Shown here: in pieces, positions 53,769 to 62,154 of the stretch | Numbering within the stretch: the first letter of the stretch is position 1 | How the letters are laid out: the number at the start of each line of letters is the position of its first letter | Assembly (NCBI RefSeq): GCF_025628985.1 | Contig: NZ_JAOTEM010000001.1 | Location: 868,001 to 932,000 of the forward strand | Direction: 5' to 3' | Length of the DNA: 64,000 nucleotides | From: Chryseobacterium edaphi | Lineage (GTDB): Bacteria > Bacteroidota > Bacteroidia > Flavobacteriales > Weeksellaceae | Notes under the pieces: generated by a model | The model's database searches: none | Seen by the model: the letters and a program-made list of their open reading frames with translations, nothing else | Told to the model about the DNA's origin: nothing | Translations under genes and position numbers: made by a program

Positions 53769-54728
53769 TTATAGTTTCTTTTTAATCTCAATAATCTGCT
53801 CTGCAAGCTCAACACCGATCTTTTCCTGAGCATCTAAAGTGTTTCCACCAAGATGCGGTGTAAGAGAAAGATTGGGATTCATTAATAAAATAAGTTCTGG
53901 AGTCGGCTCGGTTTCAAAAACATCTAATGCTGCTCCGGCAACTTTTCCCGATTCAATATAATTGACTAAGGTCACTTCATTAAGGACACCACCTCTTGCA
54001 GTATTTACAATAAACACACCATCTTCCATTTTTTCAAATTCTGGTGTATCTATCACATATTCATTTGTTTTAGGCGTATTGATGCTGATGAAGTCTGTGT
54101 CTTTGTAGAACGCATCAGAATCGTTGGTTGAAGTAACTTCAAAATCGACAGTTTGTCCGTCAAAAAAACTTAAACTAATTGTTTTAATTTTTGGTTTTCT
54201 TGTCAGAACTTTTACTTTCATTCCTAAAGAAATTCCCATCTTCACAACTTCCTGACCAATACTTCCAAATCCTATCACTCCCAAAGTTTTACCAGAAAGT
54301 TCATACGCATTATTGAAAGATTTTTTCAAAGCATTGAAATGAGTATCTCCTTCCAATGGCATTAATCTATTCGACTCATGAAGAAATCTGGCTAAAGAAA
54401 AGAAATGCGCAAAAACTAACTCAGCCACTGATCTTGAAGATGCATTTGGCGTATTAATGACGTACAAACCTTTTTCAATAGCATATTCCACATCGATATT
54501 GTCCATTCCGATACCGCCTCTTCCGACGATTTTCAGGGAAGGACATGCATCAATTAAATCCTGTCTTACTTTGGTGGCACTTCTTACTAAAAGAACATCC
54601 ACATTATTTTCATTAATGAAGTTGATAACGTGATCCTGCGCAACTCTGTTGTCGAGCACTTCGATTCCTGCTTCTTTTAAAGCAAGTTCTCCTGCTTTGG
54701 AAATTCCGTCGTTAGCTAAGACTTTCAT
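53769..54728 (-). CDS. serA: D-3-phosphoglycerate dehydrogenase (short form)
   Basis: This 319-aa D-2-hydroxyacid dehydrogenase has the NAD-binding loop GVIGFGSIGQEVVKMG, catalytic Arg in NTARGGVLNE, Glu in DVFETEPTP and His in LTPHLGGNT. The C-terminal ACT domain of the long form is missing, so it lacks the usual serine feedback site. Its place after serC supports the serine pathway over other 2-hydroxyacids. Confidence 0.92.
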   Translation of the reverse strand: MKVLANDGISKAGELALKEAGIEVLDNRVAQDHVINFINENNVDVLLVRSATKVRQDLIDACPSLKIVGRGGIGMDNIDVEYAIEKGLYVINTPNASSRSVAELVFAHFFSLARFLHESNRLMPLEGDTHFNALKKSFNNAYELSGKTLGVIGFGSIGQEVVKMGISLGMKVKVLTRKPKIKTISLSFFDGQTVDFEVTSTNDSDAFYKDTDFISINTPKTNEYVIDTPEFEKMEDGVFIVNTARGGVLNEVTLVNYIESGKVAGAALDVFETEPTPELILLMNPNLSLTPHLGGNTLDAQEKIGVELAEQIIEIKKKL

Positions 54729-54833
54729 ATTGTTGTTTTAGATGTTTAGATTCAAGATGGATTCAAATTCGTCTGAAATCTCATGTCTGAAATCTTTTAA
54801 TCTTTTTTAATTTTTTGCGTTGCCTAATTTAAG

Positions 54834-55898
54834 TTATTTTATTGACTTCATCACATCCACCAAAACCTGCACGCTTTCAATAGGTAAGGCGTTATACATA
54901 CTCGCTCTGTATCCCCCTAAACTTCTGTGACCGTTTAATCCGCTGATTCCGGCAGCTTTCCATGCAGCATCAAATTCTTCTTTTTTGCTGTCGTCAATTA
55001 ATTTAAATGAAACATTCATCAAAGAACGGTCTTCTTCAACGCAGAAAGTTTCGAATAATGGGTTGCTGTCGATTTCGTCATATAAAAGTTTTGCTTTTGC
55101 TTCGTTTCTTGCTTCAGCAGCAGCAATTCCTCCGTTGTTTTCTAAATGTTGTAAAGTCAGTAATGATGCATACACAGGGAAAACCGGTGGCGTATTATAC
55201 ATAGACTCTTTAGAAATATGCTGAGAATAATCTAGTATTGAAAACATATTTTCTCTTCCGGTTTTACCAAGAATTTCTTTTTTAATTACCACTAAAGTTA
55301 CTCCTGCAGGTCCCATGTTTTTTTGAGCTCCGGCGTAGATTAAATCAAATTTAGAAAAATCTAACTGTCTTGAGAAAATATCAGAACTCATATCGCAAAC
55401 CATCAAAGTATCAACTTCCGGGAAAGATTTCATTTGAGTTCCGTAGATTGTATTGTTTGAAGTACAGTGAAAATAATCATATTCTGATCCTACTGTATAA
55501 CCTTTTGGAACGAAAGAATAGTTTTCTTCTTTTGAAGAGCCTACAACATCTACTGTTCCTACTTTTTTAGCTTCTTTGATCGCTCCTGCAGCCCAAGTTC
55601 CTGTATCTGTATAAGCAGCTTTACCTCCAACCTTCATCAAATTGTAGGGAACCATCGCAAACTGCAGACTTGCGCCACCACCCAAATACAAAACTTCATA
55701 ATCATCACCCAAATTCATCAGTCTTTTTACAATTGCACGAGCTTCATCCATTACCGCAACAAAATCTTTGCTTCTGTGCGAAATTTCAAGAAGTGATAAA
55801 CCAATTCCGTTAAAATCTAAAACCGCTGCTGCCGATTTTTCGAATACTTTCTGAGGTAAAATACATGGTCCTGCGCTGAAATTGTGCTTTTTGCTCAT
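54834..55898 (-). CDS. serC: Phosphoserine aminotransferase
   Basis: This 354-aa PLP enzyme has HNFSAGPCILPQKVFEKSAA, LLEISHRSKDF, LYLGGGASLQFAMVP, the PLP-lysine in IYAGAQKNMGPAGV and GHRSLGGYRASMYNALP. It converts 3-phosphohydroxypyruvate to phosphoserine. It heads the serC-serA-DUF1015 operon. The 105-base gap to serA contains no terminator. Confidence 0.96.
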   Translation of the reverse strand: MSKKHNFSAGPCILPQKVFEKSAAAVLDFNGIGLSLLEISHRSKDFVAVMDEARAIVKRLMNLGDDYEVLYLGGGASLQFAMVPYNLMKVGGKAAYTDTGTWAAGAIKEAKKVGTVDVVGSSKEENYSFVPKGYTVGSEYDYFHCTSNNTIYGTQMKSFPEVDTLMVCDMSSDIFSRQLDFSKFDLIYAGAQKNMGPAGVTLVVIKKEILGKTGRENMFSILDYSQHISKESMYNTPPVFPVYASLLTLQHLENNGGIAAAEARNEAKAKLLYDEIDSNPLFETFCVEEDRSLMNVSFKLIDDSKKEEFDAAWKAAGISGLNGHRSLGGYRASMYNALPIESVQVLVDVMKSIK

Positions 55899-55983
55899 AA
55901 TTTTATTTTTTGTTTTTGAGATTTTGCCGATTTCTCAATCTGCTATTTTGTAATTGATTTATAAAAATATAAAGTTAAAAAAA

Positions 55984-56006
55984 CCGTCTCATGATGTATG
56001 AGACGG
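55984..56006 (-). terminator. Rho-independent terminator of the ferredoxin gene
   Basis: On the minus strand CCGTCTCAT-ACATC-ATGAGACGG is followed by T7, 9 bases after the stop. Confidence 0.9.
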
Positions 56007-56014
56007 TGTGTATT

Positions 56015-56365
56015 TTATTCACCGTGTAAAAATGCTTTTTTATTAAGCAGTGCTTCATCAGATTCTACGTGATCTTCATCCGGAACACAGCAATCTACAG
56101 GGCAAACTGCGGCACATTGAGGTTCCTCATGGAAACCTTTGCATTCTGTACATTTATCTGTAACAATGAAATATACATCATCACTTACCGGTTCTTGAGG
56201 CGAATCTGCATCAACCGTTAAACCCGATGGTAATGTCACGGTACCTTTTAATTCGGTACCTTCGGAAGCTTTCCAGTCAACTGCTCCTTCATATATTGCA
56301 TTATTCGGACATTCTGGTTCGCAGGCGCCGCAATTAATGCATTCATCAGTTATTTTAATAGCCAT
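56015..56365 (-). CDS. Ferredoxin, two [4Fe-4S] type
   Basis: This 116-aa protein has CINCGACEPECPNNAIYEG near the N-terminus and a second cluster, CTECKGFHEEPQCAAVCPVD. The two sites are separated by an acidic insertion, as in the 7Fe/8Fe ferredoxins common in Bacteroidota. It acts as an electron carrier in the cytoplasm. It is divergent from the acyl-CoA reductase gene, 59 bases away. Confidence 0.93.
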   Translation of the reverse strand: MAIKITDECINCGACEPECPNNAIYEGAVDWKASEGTELKGTVTLPSGLTVDADSPQEPVSDDVYFIVTDKCTECKGFHEEPQCAAVCPVDCCVPDEDHVESDEALLNKKAFLHGE

Positions 56366-56424
56366 CGCTAATTTTTTTTAAATTTGCACAAAATTACAAA
56401 ATATTCCCCACTTTTACAGTAATT

Positions 56425-57459
56425 ATGAATATCGAAAAACAAGTTTTAGGACTTATTAAATTAAGTGATTATATAAAGAGCTATTTAGCAAAAAATTCTG
56501 AAGATTTTAATGAAAATGATTCTGAATTTGAATCGGTCGTGAAAAAATCTGAAATCGAAAATCCGTGGTTTACTTTAGAAAATCAAAGATTTGCATTAAA
56601 GCAATGGTCGGATTTGTTGACGGAAGAAAATTTAAATTCTTGGTTAAACAATTATTCGCCATCAAAAACCTCAAAGAAAGTAGGATTGATTCTTGCCGGA
56701 AATATTCCTTTGGTGGGATGGCATGATGTGATTTCTGTGGCTTTGAGTAACCATGTTCCTTTGATCAAATTATCTTCAAAAGACAAACAGATGATTCCGT
56801 TTTTGTTGAAAAAATGGAAAGAATTTTCTGAGAATGAAATTGAGTATGAGTTTGTTGAGAGACTAACAGATTTTGATGCGGTAATTGCTACTGGAAGCAA
56901 TAATACTGCGAGATATTTGGAATATTATTTTAAAAATCATCTAAGTATTATCAGAAAAAACAGAACTTCAGTGGCTGTCATCAGAGGTGATGAATCGGAA
57001 GAAGAATTAAAACTTCTGGCTCAGGATATTTTCCAATATTTTGGATTGGGATGCAGAAATGTGACGAGACTTTTTATTCCTGAAGATTTTGTGATTGACA
57101 GGGTTTTTGAAAGTTTTATTGATTTTAAAGAAATTATCAATCATAATAAGTACGCCAATAATTACGATTACAATCGTGCGGTTTATCTTTTAAATCAAGA
57201 TAAATTCTGGGATAACAATTTTGTCATGCTGAAAGAAGATGAGAAGCTTTTCAGTCCGTTATCTGTGATAAATTTCAGCAGATATTCTTCTTTGGATGAA
57301 GTTAAAAATTTCATTAGTGAAAATGAAGAAAATATTCAATGTGTAGTCGGAAAAAACGACTTGGGAATTGAAATGGTTTATTTTGGTGAAGCTCAGAATC
57401 CTAGACTTGATACTTATGCTGATAATGTAGATACGATGAAGTTTTTGGAAGTTATTTGA
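56425..57459 (+). CDS. LuxC-like acyl-CoA reductase
   Basis: This 344-aa protein resembles the acyl-CoA reductase (LuxC) family. Motifs are GLILAGNIPLVGWHDVISVA, PLIKLSSKDKQMIPFLLK, NRTSVAVIRGDE, and the likely nucleophilic Cys in YFGLGCRNVTRLFIP. It should reduce an acyl-CoA to an aldehyde with NADPH. The partner pathway is not visible; the divergent ferredoxin is a conserved neighbour in flavobacteria. Confidence 0.87.
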   Translation: MNIEKQVLGLIKLSDYIKSYLAKNSEDFNENDSEFESVVKKSEIENPWFTLENQRFALKQWSDLLTEENLNSWLNNYSPSKTSKKVGLILAGNIPLVGWHDVISVALSNHVPLIKLSSKDKQMIPFLLKKWKEFSENEIEYEFVERLTDFDAVIATGSNNTARYLEYYFKNHLSIIRKNRTSVAVIRGDESEEELKLLAQDIFQYFGLGCRNVTRLFIPEDFVIDRVFESFIDFKEIINHNKYANNYDYNRAVYLLNQDKFWDNNFVMLKEDEKLFSPLSVINFSRYSSLDEVKNFISENEENIQCVVGKNDLGIEMVYFGEAQNPRLDTYADNVDTMKFLEVI

Positions 57460-57465
57460 TTTTTT

Positions 57466-57661
57466 TCCACAGATTTCACGGATTTTCACAGATCATTATA
57501 GAAAAAATGCTGAAATTATTTTTTAGTACATTACATTTTTAAAATATTCCTTCCGCGGATTCAGCTAATTTAGCAGATTTATTTTAAGAATTAAATTCTT
57601 TAAAATCTGTGTAATCTGTGGGATAATAAACACTCAAAGATTTCACGGATTTTCACAGGTG
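57466..57661. repeat. Dispersed 'TTTCACGGATTTTCACAG' repeat cluster
   Basis: A 21-base sequence (AGATTTCACGGATTTTCACA plus G) occurs at 57471 and again at 57638. An inverted, related segment (AAAATCTGTGTAATCTGTGG) lies at 57601-57620, and TTCCGCGGATTCAGCTAATT at about 57549. The block can fold into large hairpins. A related copy is at 38810-38886. Confidence 0.8.
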
Positions 57662-57758
57662 AAATTTAAAATTGGTTTTACAATATGTTATCTCGTAAAG
57701 ATTAATGTAGCTTTTATTTTATTATTACTAAATTTACCTATCAACGAAAAAATATGTA

Positions 57759-58217
57759 ATGAAAAAAATAGCAATCATTCTGTCTTTTATAGCATTCCAA
57801 ATCAGTTTTGCTCAAAAGGTAAAAAAAGCAGAAGTCATAAAAGATAACCGAACAACTGAGCAGAAATTAGAACTTGACAAGAAACAAAAAGAACTGTTTA
57901 ATGGAAAGTTTGAGCAATTTATCAAAGCCTTAAAAGCATCTGATAAAGCAACGATGGAAAGTATGATTTCTGATAAAACTAAATCGAAGGTCACTGATAA
58001 AGTCTACGAAAAACTTTCTAAGGATATTGATTTCAGTAGAAAATTAATGATGTATAAAACAGGTTATCAATCATTCATGACCGGTGAAAATTTTCCAATG
58101 ATTCAATATAAATATGCGGACGACCAGACAAAGCCTGATCCGAAAGAAATTATCACTGCGGTTTTTGAAGAGAATGGAAAAATAATGGGTATAAAACCCT
58201 ATAAACAAACAAAGTAA
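57759..58217 (+). CDS. Secreted hypothetical protein (152 aa)
   Basis: A signal peptide (MKKIAIILSFIAFQISFAQ) is followed by a Lys-rich linker and a small domain (NGKFEQFIKALKASDKATME, YKTGYQSFMTGENFPMIQYK, IITAVFEENGKIMGIKP). I do not recognise the family. It precedes the Bax inhibitor-like gene by 14 bases and is probably co-transcribed. Confidence 0.65.
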   Translation: MKKIAIILSFIAFQISFAQKVKKAEVIKDNRTTEQKLELDKKQKELFNGKFEQFIKALKASDKATMESMISDKTKSKVTDKVYEKLSKDIDFSRKLMMYKTGYQSFMTGENFPMIQYKYADDQTKPDPKEIITAVFEENGKIMGIKPYKQTK

Positions 58218-58231
58218 ACAAAAATATAAAT

Positions 58232-58921
58232 ATGATGACAGACGTTTTAGTTGCGCATTCAACAGATGTTGAAAAGGCAAGTTTTTATAAAAAAACCTAT
58301 TTGCATGTTGCTTTGGCAATTTTGGCTTTTGTAGGAGTTGAAACTGTTTTGCTTCAAACAGTTCCTGCCGAAACAATTTATATGATGATTGGGCAGAGAT
58401 ACAGTTGGCTTCTTGTTTTGGGAGTTTTTTGGTTGGCTTCTTATTTGGCCTCAAAATGGTCAATGGCACAAAGCAGATCAACGCAATATTTAGGATTGGG
58501 CTTTTATGTTTTGCTTCAGGCGGTTATCTTCTTGCCAATGATGTATATCGCAATGGATTATACAGATGGTGGTGAAGTTATTTTTCAGGCAGCAACACTT
58601 ACTATTGCTATGTTTGCTGGAATTTCTGCGGTAGCTTTTACTTCTAAGAGAGATTTTTCTTTCCTTAGAAATATTATAACGATCGGAGGTTTTCTTGCTC
58701 TTGGATTGATTGTTGCCGGAATGATTTTCGGTTTCAATCTGGGACTTTGGTTCTCTGTAGGAATGGTAATTTTGGCTTCTGCAACCATTTTATATCAGAC
58801 AAGCAAACTGAAAGATTCTTATGCAACAAATCAATACGTTGGAGCTTCTTTACAGCTTTTTGCTTCAATTATGTTGTTATTCTGGTACATCTTAAGAATT
58901 TTAATGAGCAGAAGAAGCTAA
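58232..58921 (+). CDS. Bax inhibitor-1/YccA-family membrane protein
   Basis: This 229-aa protein has seven TM helices and the family pattern: FYKKTYLHVALAILAFVGVE at the start, YLGLGFYVLLQAVIFLPMM, FAGISAVAFTSKRDFSFLRN and YVGASLQLFASIMLLFWYI with ILRIL at the end. Family members are linked to Ca2+ leak and membrane stress. The annotated start MMTDVL could also be the second Met. A hairpin terminator follows. Confidence 0.92.
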   Translation: MMTDVLVAHSTDVEKASFYKKTYLHVALAILAFVGVETVLLQTVPAETIYMMIGQRYSWLLVLGVFWLASYLASKWSMAQSRSTQYLGLGFYVLLQAVIFLPMMYIAMDYTDGGEVIFQAATLTIAMFAGISAVAFTSKRDFSFLRNIITIGGFLALGLIVAGMIFGFNLGLWFSVGMVILASATILYQTSKLKDSYATNQYVGASLQLFASIMLLFWYILRILMSRRS

Positions 58922-58979
58922 TTAAAAGTTATAAATTATAAGTTTTGAGCTGAAATTTTCAAAACTTTTTAAAACAAAA

Positions 58980-59010
58980 AATCCTGATGTTGTTTCATCG
59001 GGATTTTGTT
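58980..59010 (+). terminator. Rho-independent terminator after the Bax inhibitor-like gene
   Basis: AATCCTGATG and CATCGGGATT (one G-U pair) form a stem followed by T-rich DNA. Confidence 0.75.
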
Positions 59011-59050
59011 TTTAAGAATATGATCCTTAAAGATTTTAGTTAATTTAAAT

Positions 59051-59299
59051 TTATTTGTCAATCGATCCTAAAACCTTTTGAGCAAACGAGTTTAAAGCAT
59101 CTCTTTCGCTCATTCCGTTTTGTACGTTGGCGTGAACTTCCAAAGCTCCGCAGATATTGGTAATCAACTCTCCGGCAACATTTAGATCTTCTTCGCTAGT
59201 TCCTCTGAATTCGCTGAAACTTTCCAAAACTTCTAAAGTTTTTTCAAGATTTTCAGGAGTTTGGTTTTGATAAAACTGTCTGATTACAGGTAGCTTCAT
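59051..59299 (-). CDS. DUF6952-family small protein
   Basis: This 82-aa helical protein (MKLPVIRQFYQNQTPENLEK, EEDLNVAGELITNICGALEV) belongs, as far as I recognise, to DUF6952. The family follows thioredoxin and peroxiredoxin genes in flavobacteria. It starts 2 bases after the thioredoxin gene. A single Cys (ITNICGA) could take part in redox chemistry (speculative). Confidence 0.8.
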   Translation of the reverse strand: MKLPVIRQFYQNQTPENLEKTLEVLESFSEFRGTSEEDLNVAGELITNICGALEVHANVQNGMSERDALNSFAQKVLGSIDK

Positions 59300-59301
59300 A
59301 A

Positions 59302-59607
59302 TTACAATTCATTAAATAAATTAATTAAACTTTCTGCTTGATTCGACTGAACCTGATTCACCAATTCACCGTTTTTAAAAATAGCAAATGTTGGTAAATT
59401 ATCAACTTTAGCTAATTTTCTGCTTTCAGGAAGTTTTTCTGCATCTACATATAAAAACGGAATTGAATCATTTTCTGAAGCTAATTTTTTGAATTTCGGC
59501 TTCATGATTCTGCAGTTTCCACACCATGTTGCGCCGTACTGTACCACTACTTTTTCATTGTCGCTTACAATATTCTGAAGCGTATCTTCTGTTAATTCTG
59601 TATACAT
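59302..59607 (-). CDS. Thioredoxin-family protein with CGNC active site
   Basis: This protein of about 101 aa has a thioredoxin fold with GATWCGNCRIMKPKF and the cis-Pro in VDNLPTFAIFKNGELV. CGNC replaces the classical CGPC, which usually shifts redox potential. The ATG at 59607 gives MYTELTEDTL; an upstream in-frame Met would add a hydrophobic stretch falling in a palindromic repeat and is rejected. It probably reduces the neighbouring peroxiredoxin. Confidence 0.9.
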   Translation of the reverse strand: MYTELTEDTLQNIVSDNEKVVVQYGATWCGNCRIMKPKFKKLASENDSIPFLYVDAEKLPESRKLAKVDNLPTFAIFKNGELVNQVQSNQAESLINLFNEL

Positions 59608-59633
59608 AAGTTTATTTTTTGGAATAAAAAATA

Positions 59634-59719
59634 AACAATGTAGCAATCTAATAATTTATCAATGTACCAATTGAAAAAGGGATTTTAAAATTGGCATACT
59701 GCTAGATTGCTACATTGTT
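59634..59719. repeat. 86-bp palindromic element between thioredoxin and peroxiredoxin genes
   Basis: Perfect 17-bp arms AACAATGTAGCAATCTA (59634) and TAGATTGCTACATTGTT (59703) enclose a second, imperfect pair (ATGTACCAATT / AATTGGCATAC). The whole can fold as one long hairpin. It resembles a MITE-like or REP-like intergenic element. Confidence 0.8.
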
Positions 59720-59735
59720 AGATAAAATTAATTCA

Positions 59736-60368
59736 TTAATTTTTTGCTAAATATTCAGCAGTAGAAGTTCTGTCAGCTTTCATTGCATCTTTTCCTTCTT
59801 CCCAGTTTGCAGGGCAAACTTCACCGTGCTTCTGAACGTGCGTGTAAGCATCGATCAATCTTAAATATTCTTTTACGTTTCTTCCCAAAGGCATATCATT
59901 TACAGACTCGTGGAATACTTTTCCGGTTTCGTCGATCAAATAAGTTGCTCTGTAAGTTACGTTTGAACCTGTGAAATACTCGTTTCCTTCTTCGTCAAAT
60001 TCCAGATCCTGATCTACGATATCTAATAAATTTGCCAATTGTCTGTGAGTATCAGCTAAAAGCGGATAAGTAACTCCTTCAATACCACCGTTGTCTTTTG
60101 AAACATTCAACCAAGCAAAGTGTACTTCGTTTGTATCGCAAGAAGCACCAATTACCTTTGTATTTCTTTTTTCGAATTCACCTAAAGCTTCCTGAAAAGC
60201 GTGAAGTTCGGTAGGACAAACAAAAGTGAAATCTTTTGGATACCAGAACAAAATCACCTTCTGTTGGTTTTTTGTAGTTTCTTCAAAGATGTTGATTCTA
60301 AGATCATCACCCATTTCAGACATTGCGTCAATCGTTACGTTTGGAAATTTTTTACCTACTAAAGACAT
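59736..60368 (-). CDS. Peroxiredoxin (AhpC/Prx1-type, 2-Cys)
   Basis: This 210-aa protein has the peroxidatic Cys in YPKDFTFVCPTELHAF, a resolving Cys in HGEVCPANWEEGKDA, and the Prx Arg in VTYRATYLID. It reduces H2O2 and organic peroxides. It is followed by a thioredoxin and DUF6952, a conserved redox cassette. A promoter-like region lies upstream of 60368. Confidence 0.93.
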   Translation of the reverse strand: MSLVGKKFPNVTIDAMSEMGDDLRINIFEETTKNQQKVILFWYPKDFTFVCPTELHAFQEALGEFEKRNTKVIGASCDTNEVHFAWLNVSKDNGGIEGVTYPLLADTHRQLANLLDIVDQDLEFDEEGNEYFTGSNVTYRATYLIDETGKVFHESVNDMPLGRNVKEYLRLIDAYTHVQKHGEVCPANWEEGKDAMKADRTSTAEYLAKN

Positions 60369-60575
60369 AATTTTCTAATTTTTTGATTAATTTAATGATG
60401 CAAATATATAATATTTCTATCTATCAAAAAAATGAATATTGATAAATAGAATCTATAATTGTTTTTGGCTTAAAATTCAATATGGTAGGGAATAATTTAA
60501 TTTAAATAAATAAAAATATATTATTAACTTTGAGAATACTGAATTATAATTTTCACCAACCAAAAAAGAATTATT

Positions 60576-60752
60576 ATGAAAAATTTAAAAAGTCTTTCAA
60601 GAAAAGAATTGAAAACGATTAAAGGAGCAGCAGTTACTTCAAAATGTCCTCCTGGAAGATATTATTGTCCTGAAGCTGATGTTTGTGTCGCAATTAATGA
60701 AGAATGCTATATTATCGTACCGGAAACGCCTGTAGAAGGAGGTTCTCTTTAA
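60576..60752 (+). CDS. Bacteriocin-like peptide with double-glycine-type leader and four cysteines
   Basis: This 58-aa frame begins MKNLKSLSRKELKTIKGA, matching the short leader (MKNLKKLSRxELKxIKGG) seen on many small Chryseobacterium peptides. The predicted cleavage is after Gly17-Ala18. The core carries Cys24, Cys31, Cys37 and Cys44 (KCPPGRYYCPEADVCV...EECY), able to form two disulfides. No C39 peptidase/ABC exporter, maturase or immunity gene is adjacent, so export must rely on a system elsewhere. Function (antimicrobial, signal or other) is unknown. A perfect terminator follows 8 bases later. Confidence 0.8.
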   Translation: MKNLKSLSRKELKTIKGAAVTSKCPPGRYYCPEADVCVAINEECYIIVPETPVEGGSL

Positions 60753-60760
60753 ATTAAATT

Positions 60761-60790
60761 ATAAAAGTTCTTCCTAGGAAGAACTTTTAT
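60761..60790 (+). terminator. Perfect palindromic bidirectional terminator
   Basis: A 30-bp perfect palindrome (arms ATAAAAGTTCTTCCT) lies between the bacteriocin-like gene and the convergent aminotransferase, with T-rich sequence on both outer sides. Confidence 0.9.
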
Positions 60791-60791
60791 T

Positions 60792-61982
60792 TTATACATT
60801 TGCGAGTAAATCTTTTATTCTTCTCATTGCTTCTCGCAATTCTTCTTCAGAAGCTGCATAAGAAAACCTGATACATTCCGGACTACCGAATGAAACTCCG
60901 CCAACGCAACCGACGTGAGCTTCTTCTAACAGAAACATCGCAAAATCATCCGCATCTTTAATTTCCGTTCCGTTTAAAGTTTTTCCGATATAATATGAAA
61001 TGTCCGGGAAGAAATAGAATGCTGCTTTTGGTAAAAGAACTTTGAATCCGGGGATTTCTTTCATTAAATCAAACATGACATTTCTTCTCTGCTCGAAAGC
61101 ATCAATCATGTATTTGTATTCTGAAGGGTCGGTTTTTAAGGCAACAATTGAAGCTCTCTGAGCAACTGTGTTTGCACCGCTTGTCATTTGTCCCTGAACT
61201 TTTTCACAAGCTTTTGCCAACCATTCCGGACAGGCAGAATATCCGATTCTCCATCCAGTCATTGCAAATGCTTTAGACATTCCGTTGATCACTGCGGTCT
61301 GCTCATAAATTTCAGGAAACTGAGCGATTGAGGTTGTTTTTGTTTCGTAATTGATGTATTCGTAAATTTCATCTGAAATTACTGTCACATGAGGATATTT
61401 TGCAATAACTTTTGCTAAAGATTTTAATTCATCGAATGTGTAATATCCGCCAGAAGGATTACATGGCGAACTGAAAAGAATAGCTTTGGTTTTATCATTG
61501 ATTGCTTCTTCCAGTTGTTCAGCGGTAATTTTAAAATCAGTGACATAAGAAGTAGGAATCATTACAGATTCTCCGCCCATCATTTTTACCATTTCATCAT
61601 AACTTACCCAGTAAGGAGTCGGAAGAATCACTTCATCTCCGTCATTGATAATTGCTGCCAAAACATTGATGATTGCCTGTTTTGCACCATTTGAAACACA
61701 AATCTGTGTTGGTTTATAATCTAGCTGATTGTCTCTTTTTAGTTTATCTGAAATCGCCTGACGAAGTTCCAGAAATCCCGGAACGGGAGAGTAGTGGCTG
61801 TAGTTTTCGTTGATGGCATCAAAAGCTGCCTGTTTTATATTGTTGGGAACATCAAAATCTGGTTCGCCTAATGTTAAAGAAATAACGTCAATTCCATTGG
61901 CTTTCATTTCTCTAGCCTTATTTGACATTACGAAAGTCTGGGAGTAACCTAGCCTGTTTACTCTGTCTGAAAGTTTATTCAT
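60792..61982 (-). CDS. PLP-dependent aminotransferase (aspartate aminotransferase family)
   Basis: This protein of about 396 aa has fold type I class I motifs: ISLTLGEPDFDVPNNIK, LSRR-type start replaced by NKLSDRVNRLGYSQTF, SSPCNPSGGYYTFDEL and the PLP lysine in INGMSKAFAMTGWRIGY, with the carboxylate-binding Arg in CIRFSYAASEEEL. It is likely an aspartate or prephenate/aspartate aminotransferase (class Ib). The ATG at 61982 is chosen because the longer start adds a non-family Lys-rich extension. Confidence 0.9.
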   Translation of the reverse strand: MNKLSDRVNRLGYSQTFVMSNKAREMKANGIDVISLTLGEPDFDVPNNIKQAAFDAINENYSHYSPVPGFLELRQAISDKLKRDNQLDYKPTQICVSNGAKQAIINVLAAIINDGDEVILPTPYWVSYDEMVKMMGGESVMIPTSYVTDFKITAEQLEEAINDKTKAILFSSPCNPSGGYYTFDELKSLAKVIAKYPHVTVISDEIYEYINYETKTTSIAQFPEIYEQTAVINGMSKAFAMTGWRIGYSACPEWLAKACEKVQGQMTSGANTVAQRASIVALKTDPSEYKYMIDAFEQRRNVMFDLMKEIPGFKVLLPKAAFYFFPDISYYIGKTLNGTEIKDADDFAMFLLEEAHVGCVGGVSFGSPECIRFSYAASEEELREAMRRIKDLLANV

Positions 61983-62154
61983 GTATTCTTTTTGTCGTTT
62001 TAACAAATATATATAAAAACTTAATGTTAATAAAATGTGGTGTGGTATATTTTAGAAAATTATGACTTCAGATATTTATGACTATATATTATCTTAAAAA
62101 ACATTAACTAAATATGAAATAAAACTTATTTTTGCTTTTTATATTATCAATCGT

